Below, piece after piece: positions 35,561 to 46,134 of a stretch of 64,000 nt of DNA (positions within the stretch are counted from its first letter, which is position 1; each line of letters begins with the position of its first letter). The DNA lies in contig JASXTE010000007.1 of NCBI GenBank assembly GCA_030280995.1, positions 16,430,501-16,494,500 on the forward strand, read 5' to 3'. Below the pieces are notes generated by a model. It had not been told where the DNA came from, made no database searches, and saw nothing but the letters and a program-made list of their open reading frames with translations. The DNA comes from Hemileia vastatrix. Lineage: Eukaryota; Basidiomycota; Pucciniomycetes; Pucciniales; Zaghouaniaceae. The translations under genes and the position numbers were made by a program.

Positions 35561-36450
35561 TAGGCTTCTGTAGAACCTTCTTAAAAGTTGAAATGTGATT
35601 TGAGAAAACAAAAAAAGAAATAGAAACAATAGCAAAAACAAATTCAGAAAAAGAACTTCAGTTAAAATTGAAAAAAGATGGTGGGAGGATGACTTACCTG
35701 ATGAGATGTCTTCAAAGATGTAAAAGGACCAGATAGAAGTTCAGGAAGTGATGGATAAAAGAAATAGAAGAATAGTTAAGGAAGTGAGAGAAGATGAATA
35801 AAATGATATGAGGGATCATTGAAAAACAGAAAGAATGAAAAATTATGCAATTTCTGAAATATCCAACTTCATGTTGAGATGATTAACCAAAATGATTCAG
35901 GAAGGGAAAAATTATGCTTTCAGTGAAAATTCAAAATAATAGTCAATATGCAAAAATAAAACAAACCCAAGTGGAGAGTACATACAACTTGATCATTTTG
36001 AGAGCATGAAAAAAGTATTTAAAAGGGTTGTGTTGAAAATTTTGTAGTGTTCTTGGCATGATGACTAAGTTTTGAGGATATAAATTTGTTCAGGAATTGT
36101 TGTTAAAGAAAGTAATGAAAAGCTCAAAATTTACTGGGGCACCATGTGTAAAAATTTGTATCAAAAAAGTGGGAGGGGAAAGATGTGATGTGTGGTGAAT
36201 TGGGAGGATCTGCAGACTTGTTGGCTGTGCTGTGGTTGGAAAATTTTCACTAAAGTAGGACATATTTGACCCCATATTTAAGATCTCATGTACCAAATCA
36301 GCCATGTTTCATGGTGTGTTTATGTGGTGGTTTTCAAATGAAATCCACTGGGCATATTTGTTCAAGTTTGAGACCCCCTATTAAAAATTAGATGGGTAGA
36401 GGAGGAGGAAGAGATCCTTAAGAAGATGAATAAAATATTGCTTTAAAAAT

Positions 36451-37009
36451 TTTTTACGGATAAATATTAAATTGAAATAAATTTTTTAAATATTTTTGTC
36501 ATTATATTGGTTTCCACTTGTAAATGCAGTTACTATTTCACATGTAATCATACCAAAACTTGGGAAAGTGATTTATATAAGCATTAAATATTTAAATCGG
36601 AAAACTTGCATATTAATTTCCATAACAACCATTCAAGTTATACACTTTAAGGACTATTTTTATTTTTATTTAATTATAAATATTTCTTTTAGTTGAGTAA
36701 CTGAAGATTTTATTTTCAATAGCCTGTAGGTCTTATATTTTAGGTAAAATTTAAAAAATTATACAAAATTTAGTTTTGCAAAGACTTAATATATTTGAAG
36801 TGAGAAGTGACTATAATCTTTTTAAAATTTGAAAATAGGAATGGCATTAGTTATTTCAATCCCTATAGCTATTAATATTTGTGATCAAAAAATTTTCTAA
36901 ATTTATCTATTGTTACAATTATGTAGTAAAAGATATTATTATTGTAAATTAAATTTTCTTTCATAATTTTATGGTTTATCTTTTGAATGCAAAGTAATGA
37001 TTAGGTATG
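36451..37009. other. AT-rich spacer
   Basis: Nothing recognised; short frames only. It may be the interior of the CACTA-like copy whose right end is at 37309. Confidence 0.5.
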
Positions 37010-37309
37010 TTAAGGAATAATTTTCTTCCTCTAAATTGATAATAATATTGTATATTTAAAAGCTTATGTTGGATCAATGTGTGCTCAATGTGTGCTCAAT
37101 GAAGGATAAAATCATGGTTATAATTAATCAACTTATGCATAACTTGAGATCAATTGAGGTTCATTTTTGGAACAATCTGAGAATAAATGTAAATCTAACT
37201 CTAATTTACTTATGTTTATAAATTATTCATAAACCTGGCATAATTAAGGGACACTCTAAATTTCAAGAGAGGGGATTGCTAGCAATTCACCCCTAGATTT
37301 CCCGTGGTG
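37010..37309 (+). mobile_element. Right end of a second CACTA-like copy
   Basis: Close match to 11810-12076, ending GGGGATTGCTAGCAATTC..CCCGTGGTG at 37309. The subterminal part carries GATCAATGTGTGCTCAA-like motifs. No left end with the same terminus is visible in the window, so the copy is truncated or nested. Confidence 0.75.
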
Positions 37310-37689
37310 ATTACTAGTGACTTTTATCTCAAAATAGTTATAAAATATGTATCATTCTGGAATCAAGCTTCAATAAAGTTGGCTTCAAACAGAAATAATT
37401 TCTAGCAGCACAACACCATATTTACAAAGGTGTACAATACCTCAAATATTTCTCATAATATAGCAAGGCAAGGAATCTACAAAATTCACATTTGAAACAA
37501 GGATTTATATTTTGAATTTGAAATTGAGAAATGGAATATTATTTTCAATTTAAATATCTATTAGTCATTTTACCAAAATTTTTCAGTAATCAGATTGAAT
37601 TTTGATGGTATTTTATTGTAGATTAATCATGTTGAGGAGCCATTTACTCAAAAATACTGGTTTTGGTTCTGATATTCCATGTGAAATTC
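37310..37689. other. Sequence between two CACTA-like right ends
   Basis: AT-rich with no gene. By position it is probably interior of the outer CACTA-like copy that ends at 37986, with the copy ending at 37309 nested inside it. Confidence 0.4.
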
Positions 37690-37986
37690 ATTACAAATCT
37701 TTTTGAAAGTGAATAGTTGACATATTGGATATGAAAAAGCTTATGTCAGATCAAAGTGAGCTCAAAGAGAGTTCAACTCATGATCAAATTAGGATTTTGC
37801 AAGATCAAATGGTGATCAATGTAGGTTTATCTTCAGCTCAATTTGTGAAAAATCTCCAACTAAATGTAAGGCCAAACAGTTTCCTCCATGGTGATGATGT
37901 GTGCATAATTCAGGCATAGATTTGTGGCTCAAAGTAGTTTAAGCAAGGGGTATTGCTAGCAATACCCCCCCCCAATTTTTTTGGTG
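37690..37986 (+). mobile_element. Right end of a third, more divergent CACTA-like copy
   Basis: Ends GGGGTATTGCTAGCAATACC followed by a C run and TTGGTG at 37986. This shares the TGCTAGCA core and GGTG end of the family but not the CCCGTGGTG. The subterminal part has GATCAAAGTGAGCTCAAAG and further GATCAAAT copies. The next base begins Gy-B LTR sequence about 168 bp into the LTR, so this element inserted in or deleted the LTR start. Confidence 0.65.
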
Positions 37987-39114
37987 TATTATATAAATTA
38001 TTTATGCATTTAAATTAAGCATGATATATTTTATATTCTATAAATTATGGCGCATTTTTATGTATTTAATAAATATAAATTAATAATTAATTAGTTATAA
38101 ACATATATTATAATTATAAGTTTAAAATTAACTTATAATGTAATTAAATTAATTAATTAAAATTATATATTAAATAAAACCATACATATCTTATAAAACA
38201 ATAATATTGGGCGCTTTTTTGACCCTTAATTGTGTCAGTAAAATTATTAAATAAATTAAAACACTTATTTAATAAGATGGTATTCAAATTCTCACTTTAA
38301 ATTAGAAATATCATTAAATTAATTATTTGTCTCATTTAAACTAGTTATTGAATTAATTAAATAGGCAAAACAATTAATTAAATTTGCTTTATAGTGAATT
38401 AAATTGATAACATGGATTTTTGCGTTAAAATAATTCTATTTGTTTTAATTAAACCCTTTACATCTCACTTTAATATCTGTTTTGGGTTATTTTACTCACT
38501 TTTCTTATTTTTCAGACTTACTTAGTTACTGATTATTTTAATTAATTGTTTTGGGAACTTATGGTGGGAAAATTGGTTACTTACTGGTTTAGTTTATTTT
38601 TTCATGTTTTTCTCTCAATATCTATGTCTTAATTAAATTCTTTTATATTCTTGTTTCACTTTATTACTCTTTTTTAATTACTCATTTTGGCGCTTAAGAG
38701 GATCCCTTGCCTATAAAAGGGCTTTGGATAATCCCCTGTAGCTACATCACTAATTACACTCAATTTTAACATATTTTTTTAAATATATACAACACATTTA
38801 TTTTATTTTTTATTAGTATTATAATTCTAATTCAAAAGGTAAATAAATATTCTAAGGTTGCAGTAAGTCTATTAATAATAGTAATTGTTTGAGGCATATT
38901 GAAGATAGTACTTACTTAAATAAAAATATTATAAATAAATAAAACCTCACTGTTGTATCAATCCCAAGAAATTCTTGTTGTTTTCTTTGTTCTAAAATAA
39001 TTATATAAATTTATTAATTCATTTCCTCTACCTTCTAAAACTTTTCCCAGTTTTCCTCCTCATTTTCTCTGCTCTTTTCATCTTCTTCTCTTTCTTCTAG
39101 ATGACCGGCTTACA
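37987..39114 (+). mobile_element. Gy-B 5' LTR, 5'-truncated
   Basis: Matches 45002-46134 and ends TTCTAGATGACCGGCTTACA. About 168 bp of U3 are missing. A TATA-like CCTATAAAAGG at 38711-38721 probably drives transcription. AAAAGGTAAATAAA near 38835 could be the donor of a leader intron, with CTCACAG at 39808-39814 as acceptor. Confidence 0.85.
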
Positions 39115-39819
39115 TTTTGAGGACTTTCCAAATGACAATGATGATACGCCACCTTGCAACAAATGACATTGCGCATGGACCACCCAAGCCAAAAAAGAAA
39201 ATTTTTGCCGCAACCGATTTTCAAACCTGGGTTCAACCTTTTAAGGTTATATTAAATTATATAATATATAATTTTGAAGTGATTTCTGGATCACTATAGT
39301 GAGTTAACCTTTGCACCTCTCACTTATATTATTAAATTTTTATTGCAATAACAGTGATTGTGGCTTAATTGCTGATTCACTGAGTGTAAGTGTTCAAAGT
39401 TTTATTAATTTTTTTATTCCTAGTTGACCATAATAGATTTATACTCTTAGTCCTAGAGGATCATAAATTTTTTAATAACTTATTAAATTTATTTTTATTA
39501 AATTATTTTTTGATTTATTGGTTGACCACAATAGTACTAGGTGCTTAGTCCCAATATTGCCAATGTATTTTTTGATATTAATTATTTTTGGTTGACTTAT
39601 AGAACCTTTGTTGGTTGGTCCCATTATAATTATTAATATTTCTTAATATACAAGTGTAATTACATATATTTGAATTACATTTTTTGTTAATTATTTGACT
39701 TTTAAATAAAAATTCAAATTTTTTTCTTATTTTTTTAAAAAAAATCAATTAATTATAGGTTATTTTGATATAAAAATTTGAATCATTAAAATACTTTTGA
39801 TTCTTTGCTCACAGTTTTA
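39115..39819 (+). other. Gy-B leader
   Basis: Non-coding. Contains three TTGAC...AGTCC or GGTCC-type repeat units between about 39420 and 39630, and ends in a splice-acceptor-like TTTGCTCACAG before the ORF1 start. Confidence 0.7.
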
Positions 39820-40458
39820 ATGTCCAGCAGTTTGGCTAACAGCATAGATAACTTACATGTAGATGAGATTGAAGTGAATGTTGACACTGAGTCTGTAGGT
39901 TCTTCTATATTAACTTACAAAAACTATTCAGCTGAAAAAAAACCTTCAGGATGTGAAAATGTCAGGAGAAGTGGCAAACCCCCCTCGCCAAACATCTCTG
40001 AAAGAAGCAAAACCTCTGATAAATCAGGAAAATCCACTAAAGGGTATAAAAATAAAAAAGATACCTCTGACTCAACAAGTAAACAACCTGTCCAGTCACA
40101 TAAAAGAACTGAAGGCAGAAAGTATGAAATACAAGGCAACACACTCTGGAAACAGATGCAGGAGTTATTAAATCCCAAACTGGCTCAACCTCCTCCTTTC
40201 CCAGCCTCTCAGCCTCAGCCTCAACCTCAGCCCCATCAGGCACCCAGCTCCTTCACTCAAAACCAAAACACTCTGCAGGTGGAGCAGTGGAAATAGGATT
40301 ACTTGATGAACCATTACCAAAATAATGTTCAGCAACCAACAGCTCAACACCCTGGCCCATCCAGGACACCAACCTATCATCCATTTCCTCAGCCCCATCC
40401 TTATCAGGGAGGCAGAAGAAAGAAGGCACAGGGGAATTTTCCTCCCTTGCCATGGTAA
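39820..40458 (+). pseudogene. Gy-B ORF1 (Gag-like), two exons with a 55-bp intron
   Basis: Exon 1 (39820-39894) encodes MSSSLANSIDNLHVDEIEV. The GT-AG intron spans 39895-39949 (ends ACCTTCAG). Exon 2 (from 39950) starts DVKMSGEVANPP in the same phase. Exon 2 has the basic segment IKIKKIPLTQQV, a coiled coil (SHIKELKAES), a Pro/Gln tract, then VEQWK, a stop in place of Trp, DYLMNHYQ and PHPYQGGRRKKAQG. A 7-bp loss relative to Gy-A after MKYKA shifts the frame. The ORF1 stop overlaps the ORF2 start in ATGGTAA at 40452-40458. Function unknown; placed as Gag by position, basic charge and coiled coil. Confidence 0.8.
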
Positions 40459-41213
40459 ATAATTTGTTTGATAAACATGTTGGTATGTATAATAACAAAT
40501 GTTCTTCCACAGGTAATATTGTGGATCCTGGTGAAAGAACAGTTAAACCCTTAAAAAGACAACTTTGTTTGATGAGTAGCCCCAATGATGTAATTAGCAA
40601 ATTATCATTTGATGAACCTTTACATTTGACTTCTACTTCTTTAATTAATCCTTTTCTTGCAATTAAGAATTATTCTGTTTCACCTGAAGTCTATACTTTA
40701 ATTGAGAAAACTTCTGAAGAAATATTGAAAGATACACTTGATTTTAATGTTGTGAAAGACAAACATTTGAGAGATGTGTTAATACATGGGAGTGATAGAT
40801 TAAATAATTTTCACTTGCATTGTAAAGTGAGTTCTTCTGTACAAGATACAGCTTATTTAAAAATCAAAGAAGCTTTGAATATTGTTCTTAGCCAACAAAA
40901 ACAAATAAGGAGTGACCATAGAGCTATCTCAGATAAGAATATCAGTCTGCATAAGACCTTTAGTGAATTGAAACCCCTTATTGAGGAAATTTATTCATTA
41001 AAAGGTGAAATAAAATCTCTACAAAATGAGGAATCTGAGAATACTCAAGGTGATCTTGATGATTCCTCCAGTGACTGTAATAGAAATATATCTTATGACC
41101 ATGAGTCTTCTCAGGAAGTTCTGGTTTTAGAAAAATATATCCAATATTTAGATAATTGGTCTAATAATTGTGATATTGACTTATCTTCTGTAGAAAATGC
41201 TGAATTAATTTGA
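40452..41213 (+). pseudogene. Gy-B ORF2 N-terminal region, capsid deleted
   Basis: An open frame of 253 residues starts MVNNLFDKHVGMYN, overlapping the ORF1 stop and lying in the -1 frame to it. It is charged and helical (DTAYLKIKEALNIVLSQQ). After EIKSLQN it jumps straight to EESENTQGDLDDSSSD. In Gy-A these points are separated by about 1.15 kb holding the capsid-like region and zinc knuckle, so Gy-B has lost them while keeping the frame. It ends before the protease, with a TGA at 41211. Confidence 0.78.
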
Positions 41214-42590
41214 GATATTACTGACAATTCCATTTTAATATCACCTTTGAGGGCACCAGTTATCATTAATGGTAGAAATGTTGAGGTTATTCTTGACTCT
41301 GGTGCTGGAGGAAGTGTAGTGTCTGAAAAAGCACTTGCTTCTGTAGATAAGGATTATCAATGCAAATTATTACCTATAACATCTGAAAAATTGAAAGTTT
41401 ATGATTCTGTTTTATGTCCCATCGGCAAATACAAAACCACTGTATTTTTTGAATATAATGGTGGTTTTGTCAGAGCTATTTCTGAATTTGTTGTAATGAA
41501 AAATGACAATTTAAGCAATTGGTTTATCATGGGAAATGATATTTTAAACATGTTTGGCATTAAGTTGGATCCTGAAAATAATTTTTTTACTTTGGGAATG
41601 AATGGGAAAAGAAAATTTGAAATTTCTTCTTCTAAAAAGCATTCTTCACCCTTATTAAAATCTTGTCATTCCTTGATCCAATTTAAAGGCAGACAAACGG
41701 AGGAAATAAATGTATTATTGTCTGAAATTGAAACAGCTTCATTTGGTGATCAATTAACTGTTGACCAAAAAGATTCAATAGTGGCTTTAATTACATCTTT
41801 CCCAATGGCTTTTGCTCATGGTTCCCATGTGTTAGGCTTGATTAAAGATGAAATGAAAATTTCTTCATCCTGCAATTTGGATGAAATACCTCCTAGCCTA
41901 AATAAAAAACCTTACCCTGCTTCTCCCACAAAAAGAAGAGATATGGATGATAATACCTCCACTTTATTGAATATGAATCTTATTGGAAAAGTAGGTGTTA
42001 CTCCAAAATATTATGTCATCTCTCCAGTTTTAATCTCTTATGAAAAAGATAAAGCTAGACTTTGTGGAGATTATAGATCATTAAATACTTATACTGTGGA
42101 TGATATTTACCCATTACCCAGAATTAGCTCTATACATGCTACCTTACAAGGTGCTAAATTCATAAGCTGTTTGTATGGTAATAAAAGTTACCATTAAATA
42201 ACTGTTGAACAGTCTTCCCAAAATTTTTTGCTAATTGCAACCCATATGGGAATTTACAAATATGTTAGGATACCTTTTGGCCCTAAAAATGCCCCTTCAG
42301 TATTCCAAATAGTGATGGATAAGAAATTTCATCAAGAAATAATTGAGGGTTGGTTAATTGTTTATATTGATGACATCATAGTTTTTTTCCAAAACTTTTG
42401 ATGAAAATTTACAACACTTGAATAAATTCTTTCCAAAAATGGATGAAATTAACATGACTTTATCCTTAAAGAAGTGTAAATTTTTGTTTCAATCCTTAAA
42501 AGTGCTGTGTCATGTTGTGTCTGGCTTACAGGTCGGTGTAGACCAAGGAAAATTTGCTACTATCCAAAATTTTTAAGCACCCACTTCTTT
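41214..42590 (+). pseudogene. Gy-B protease and reverse transcriptase
   Basis: The frame 41247-42197 begins with retropepsin sequence (PVIINGRNVEVILDSGAGGS, with the DSGA active site) and NWFIMGNDILNMFGIKLDP. It enters reverse transcriptase at VTPKYYVISPVLIS, with KARLCGDYRSLNTYT. A TAA replaces the Gln of the YHQI block. Beyond it, in the same frame, come IPFGPKNAPSVFQ and the intact catalytic box IVYIDDIIVFF near 42360-42390. Frameshifts follow in the thumb (42390-42590). Protease would mature Gag-Pol; the polymerase makes cDNA. Confidence 0.88.
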
Positions 42591-43445
42591 TAAATAAATA
42601 CAGAGTTTTTCTGGAATGTGTGGCTATAGAAAATACATAAAAAATTATCAAGTCATAGCCTCACCACTTACCAAACTAACAATAAAAGATTTAGCTTATA
42701 TATGGAATGAGGACAGTCAAAGAGCTTTTGATACATTAAAAAGATGTTTAATTTCAGCTCCAATCTTTGCCCTTCCAGATTTTAATAAGTCTTTTGTTCT
42801 TTATACAGATGCAAGCTTTATTGGCCTGGGAGCTGCTCTTCATCAAAAACATATTATTAATGAAAAAGTTTCATAAGTAGTAATCTGTTATATTTCAAGA
42901 AACTTAAGAAAAAGTGAATTGAAATATGGTGCCACTCAATTGGAGTGCTTAGCAGTTTTATGGGCTTTAGAAAAGCTTCATTACTGTTTAGATGATGAAA
43001 AGTTTGAATTAGTTACTGATTGAAGTGCTGTTAAATCCCTCTTAAACTTGAAAAAACCAAATAGACATATGTTTAGATGGCAACTTGGTGTTCAAGAATA
43101 CAGAGGTAGAATGACTATTATTCACAGAGCTGGAAATGTTCATTCAAATGTGGATATGCTGTCCAGATTACCTCTTCCAAATTATGTTTCAAATCCAGCC
43201 TATGTACCAGAAGATGATACAGTACATATATATGGTATATACATTGTTGATATGGAAGTGGAACTGTTACAATTAATTCTGGATTCATATAATCAAGATT
43301 CTGATATGAATAAATTGGTTACTATCTTGAATGATCCAAAAAATGCATCTATCCAAGTATTAATAAAAACTCTTTCTCCAAAATACCAGAATGCTTTGAA
43401 TAAAGGAAAGTTTTCCATTGAAGATGGTTATATTTACTAAAGGAG
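42591..43445 (+). pseudogene. Gy-B RNase H and linker
   Basis: Frame 42616-42876 reads GYRKYIKNYQVIASPLTKLT then RNase H start FVLYTDASFIGLGAALHQKH. It continues with a stop to TQLECLAVLWALEKLHYCL and LVTD followed by TGA, then 43048-43440 with FRWQLGVQEYRGRM, IIHRAGNVHSNVDMLSRLP. RNase H removes template RNA during reverse transcription. The region around 42975-42990 is the uninterrupted counterpart of the CACTA-like insertion site in Gy-A. Confidence 0.87.
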
Positions 43446-44395
43446 AAAACTGACCAATGTCATTGTTATTCCTATTTCCATGAAAGAAACCATCTTAAAA
43501 CTATGTCATGATGATATATTAGCAGGACTTTTTGATCTTGAAAAAACCATTCTCAGAATTAAAAACACTTCTTGGTGGGCTAATATGTCTGAAGACACTA
43601 AATTATGTGATGAATCTTGTGATTCTTGTCAACAATCTAAAAGATTTACAGGTAAAAGAGCAGGATTTTTACAACATATTAAGCACCTGATGCTCCTTGG
43701 CAAATAATTAACATGGATTTTGTCACTGGTCTTCCTGTAGCAGGTAAAGACAGTTATAACTCTTGTTGGGTAATAGTGGATAGATTCACAAAAATGTGCA
43801 AATTTATTCCCACCCACAAAGATGTATCCACAAAAGAATTAGCTTTCTTATGGTGGACTTACATGTTTAATATTGTTGGATTTCCTAAAGCCATTATCTC
43901 TGATAGAGATCCAAAATTGACCTCTGAGTTTTGGACCTCTTTGATGGATATTTGTGGCTGTGTGTTGAAGTTTTCTACAGCTCACCATCCTCAGACTGAT
44001 GGTCTAGCTGAAAGAATGATTCAAACTCTGGAAGATATGATTAGAAGGTATTGTGCATTTGGATTAGAATATAAAGACAATGACAGATTTACTCATGACT
44101 GGGTCACTCTATTGCCTGGTCTTGAATTTGCATATAATATCACTGTTCATTCTGTCACTGAGAAAAAGCCTTTTGAGCTTTGGTTAGGTTATGTCCCAAA
44201 CACTCCTGCTCAAATTCTCAATAATAAATTACCTAAGTTGGAACTACACCCTGGTGTAAAATCTTTTATGCAAATTCAACAGCTATGTAGAAAACATGCT
44301 CAAAGCTGTATTGATAAAGCATTTGAATATGAAAAAAAAGATGGGATAAATCCCATAAAGAATACACATTTAACAAGGGTGATGAAGTGTTGATA
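43446..44395 (+). pseudogene. Gy-B integrase
   Basis: Frame 43480-43707 holds the zinc-binding region: first His in CHDDILAG, second His replaced by Leu (AGLFDLEKT), cysteines kept (SCDSCQQSK). After a small shift, 43713-44393 covers the core with MDFVTGLPV, SDRDPKLTS and TDGLAERMIQ (D, D, E), then WVTLLPGLEFAYN and KPFELWLGY. It inserts element cDNA into the genome. A further frameshift at about 44390 separates the C-terminal domain. Confidence 0.88.
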
Positions 44396-44749
44396 TCTAC
44401 TGTTCATTTCAATCTACAAGGTAACAACAAATTAAAATATCCTTTTGTGGGACCATTTGTTGTTAAAAGATTGGTTGGAGATAATGCAATAGAATTTGTA
44501 TTTTATTCTCCATATGATAGGAAACATCCTGTTTTTCCCATTTCTTTTTTTAAGACTTATACTTCCAACAATGACTTATTTCCCAAAAGAAGTGGAAGAC
44601 CTAAGAAAATCCCTCAGGAAGTCACAGAAACTGCAGAAATTGATAAAATTCTCAATGATAGAATTATCACTTCTGAAAGAGGTACTGAATATTTATTGAG
44701 ATATAAGAGCAAATCATCTGAACATGATGCATGGATACCTGGAAAATAA
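44396..44749 (+). pseudogene. Gy-B integrase C-terminus with chromodomain
   Basis: Residues YPFVGPFVVKRLVGDNAIE form the GPF/Y-type module, followed by HPVFPISFFKTY. A degenerate chromodomain closes the protein (EIDKILNDRI, TEYLLRYKSKSSEHDAWIP). Chromodomains bind methylated histone tails and bias integration. The frame stops at 44749 and a purine tract (GAGTGAGGGAG, 44823-44833) abuts the 3' LTR. Confidence 0.82.
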
Positions 44750-44833
44750 ATTTCAAATCTTCCTACTCTTTTAAAAAAGTATAAAAAGAATAAATCTTTG
44801 AATTTTTTTTATTATTTTTTTAGAGTGAGGGAG

Positions 44834-46134
44834 TGTCAGCCAGGCTATACCAGGAGCCCAGTAAATTTTATTTCAATTTACTGGAACTAAAAGAGGGCAT
44901 AAAAATATGCATATTATGTATATAAATTAATTTTATATTGCATAATGAAATAAAATAATTATTTTATTAAATATATATAATAAGTATTTTATTAATTTTA
45001 TTATTATATAAATTCTTTATACATTTAAATCAAGCATGATATATTTTATATTCTATAAATTATGGTGCATTTCTATATATTTAATAAATATAAATTAATA
45101 ATTAATTAGTTATAAACATATATTTTAATTATAAGTGTAAAATTAACTTATAATGTAATTAAATTAATTAATTAAAATTATATATTAAATAAAACCATAC
45201 ATATCTTATAAAACAATAATATTGGGAACTTTTTTTGACCCTTAATTGTGTCAGTAAAATTATTAAATAAATTAAAACACTTATTTAATAAGATGGTATT
45301 CAAATTCTCACTTTAAATTAGAAATATCATTAAATTAATTATTTGTTTCATTTAAACTAGTTATTGAATTAATTACATAGGCAAAACAATTAATTAAATT
45401 TGCTATATACTGGATTAAATTGATTACATGGATTTTTGTGTGAAAATAATTCTATTTGTTTTAATTAAATCCTTTACATCTCACTGTAATATCTGTTTTG
45501 GGTTATTTTACTCACTGTTCTTATGCTTCAGACTTACCTAGTTACTGATTATTTTAATTAATTGTTTTGGGAACTTATGGTGGGAAAATTGGTTACTTAC
45601 TCACTGGTTTAGTTTATTTTTTCATGTTTTTCTCTCAATATCTATGTCTTAGTTAAATTCTTTTATATTCTTGTTTCAATTTATTACTCTTTTTTAATTA
45701 CTCATTTTGGTTCTTCAGAGGATCCCTTGCCTATAAAAGGGCTTTGGATAATCCCCTGTAGCTACATCACTTATTACATTCAATTTTAACATATTTTTTT
45801 AAATATATACAACATGTTTATTTTATTTTTTATTAGTATTATAATTCTAATTCAAAAGGTAAATAAATATTCTAAGGTTTCAGTAAGTCTATTAATAATA
45901 GTAATTGTTTTCTGCACATTGAAAATAGTACTTATTTAAATAAATATATTATAAATAAATAAAACCTCACTGTTGCATCAATCCCAAGAAATTCTCATCA
46001 TTTTCTTTGTTCTAAAATAATTATATAAATTTATTAATTCATTTCCTCTACCTTCTAAAACTTTTCTCATTTTTCCTCCTCATCTTCTCTGTTCTTTTCA
46101 TCTTCTTCTCTTTCTTCTAGACAACCAGCTTACA
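44834..46134 (+). mobile_element. Gy-B 3' LTR (about 1301 bp)
   Basis: Starts TGTCAGCCAGGCTATACC right after the purine tract and ends GACAACCAGCTTACA, matching the 5' LTR end. It contains the CCTATAAAAGG box near 45731. It ends in a CA, and the flank continues as a LINE relic. Confidence 0.88.

Larger units (their letters stand above)
32854..36378. mobile_element. 3.5-kb TIR DNA element with TA target duplication
   Basis: Left end GGGGGTCTCAAAATTGATC and reverse-complemented right end GGGGGTCTCAAACTTGAAC match over about 28 bp (one copy ends AAATATTCC, the other AAATATGCC). After a ~25-bp insertion in the right copy, a further CCACATAA..CACACCAT match follows. Both ends are flanked by TA (32852-32853, 36379-36380), and removing the element plus one TA restores a frame. 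A TA duplication suits Tc1/mariner-type elements, but no transposase is visible. The interior has short frames only (33112-33384 plus; 36305-36090 minus, MADLVHEILNMGSNMSYF) of unknown meaning. Confidence 0.68.
32741..36450 (+). pseudogene. Unknown open frame interrupted by a TIR element
   Basis: Left of the insertion a frame reads MIDEGINSYKIKWAIADKES and runs to ENEIGWSKL at 32853. Right of it, dropping one TA copy, the same frame continues LLKIRWVEEEEEILKKMNKI to a stop near 36445. The joined piece is only about 60 residues; I recognise no domain. Its value is as evidence that the element inserted into once-contiguous sequence. Confidence 0.4.
37987..46134 (+). mobile_element. Gy-B: chromovirus (Ty3/Gypsy) with both LTRs
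   Basis: Order: truncated 5' LTR, leader, ORF1 with intron, ORF2 lacking capsid, protease, reverse transcriptase, RNase H, integrase, chromodomain, purine tract, 3' LTR. The LTRs are similar over about 1.13 kb with scattered differences, so insertion is not very recent. Frames are interrupted by a modest number of stops, fewer than in Gy-A. A chromodomain after integrase places it among chromoviruses, which direct integration to chromatin marks. It lies at the end of a LINE relic. Confidence 0.9.
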
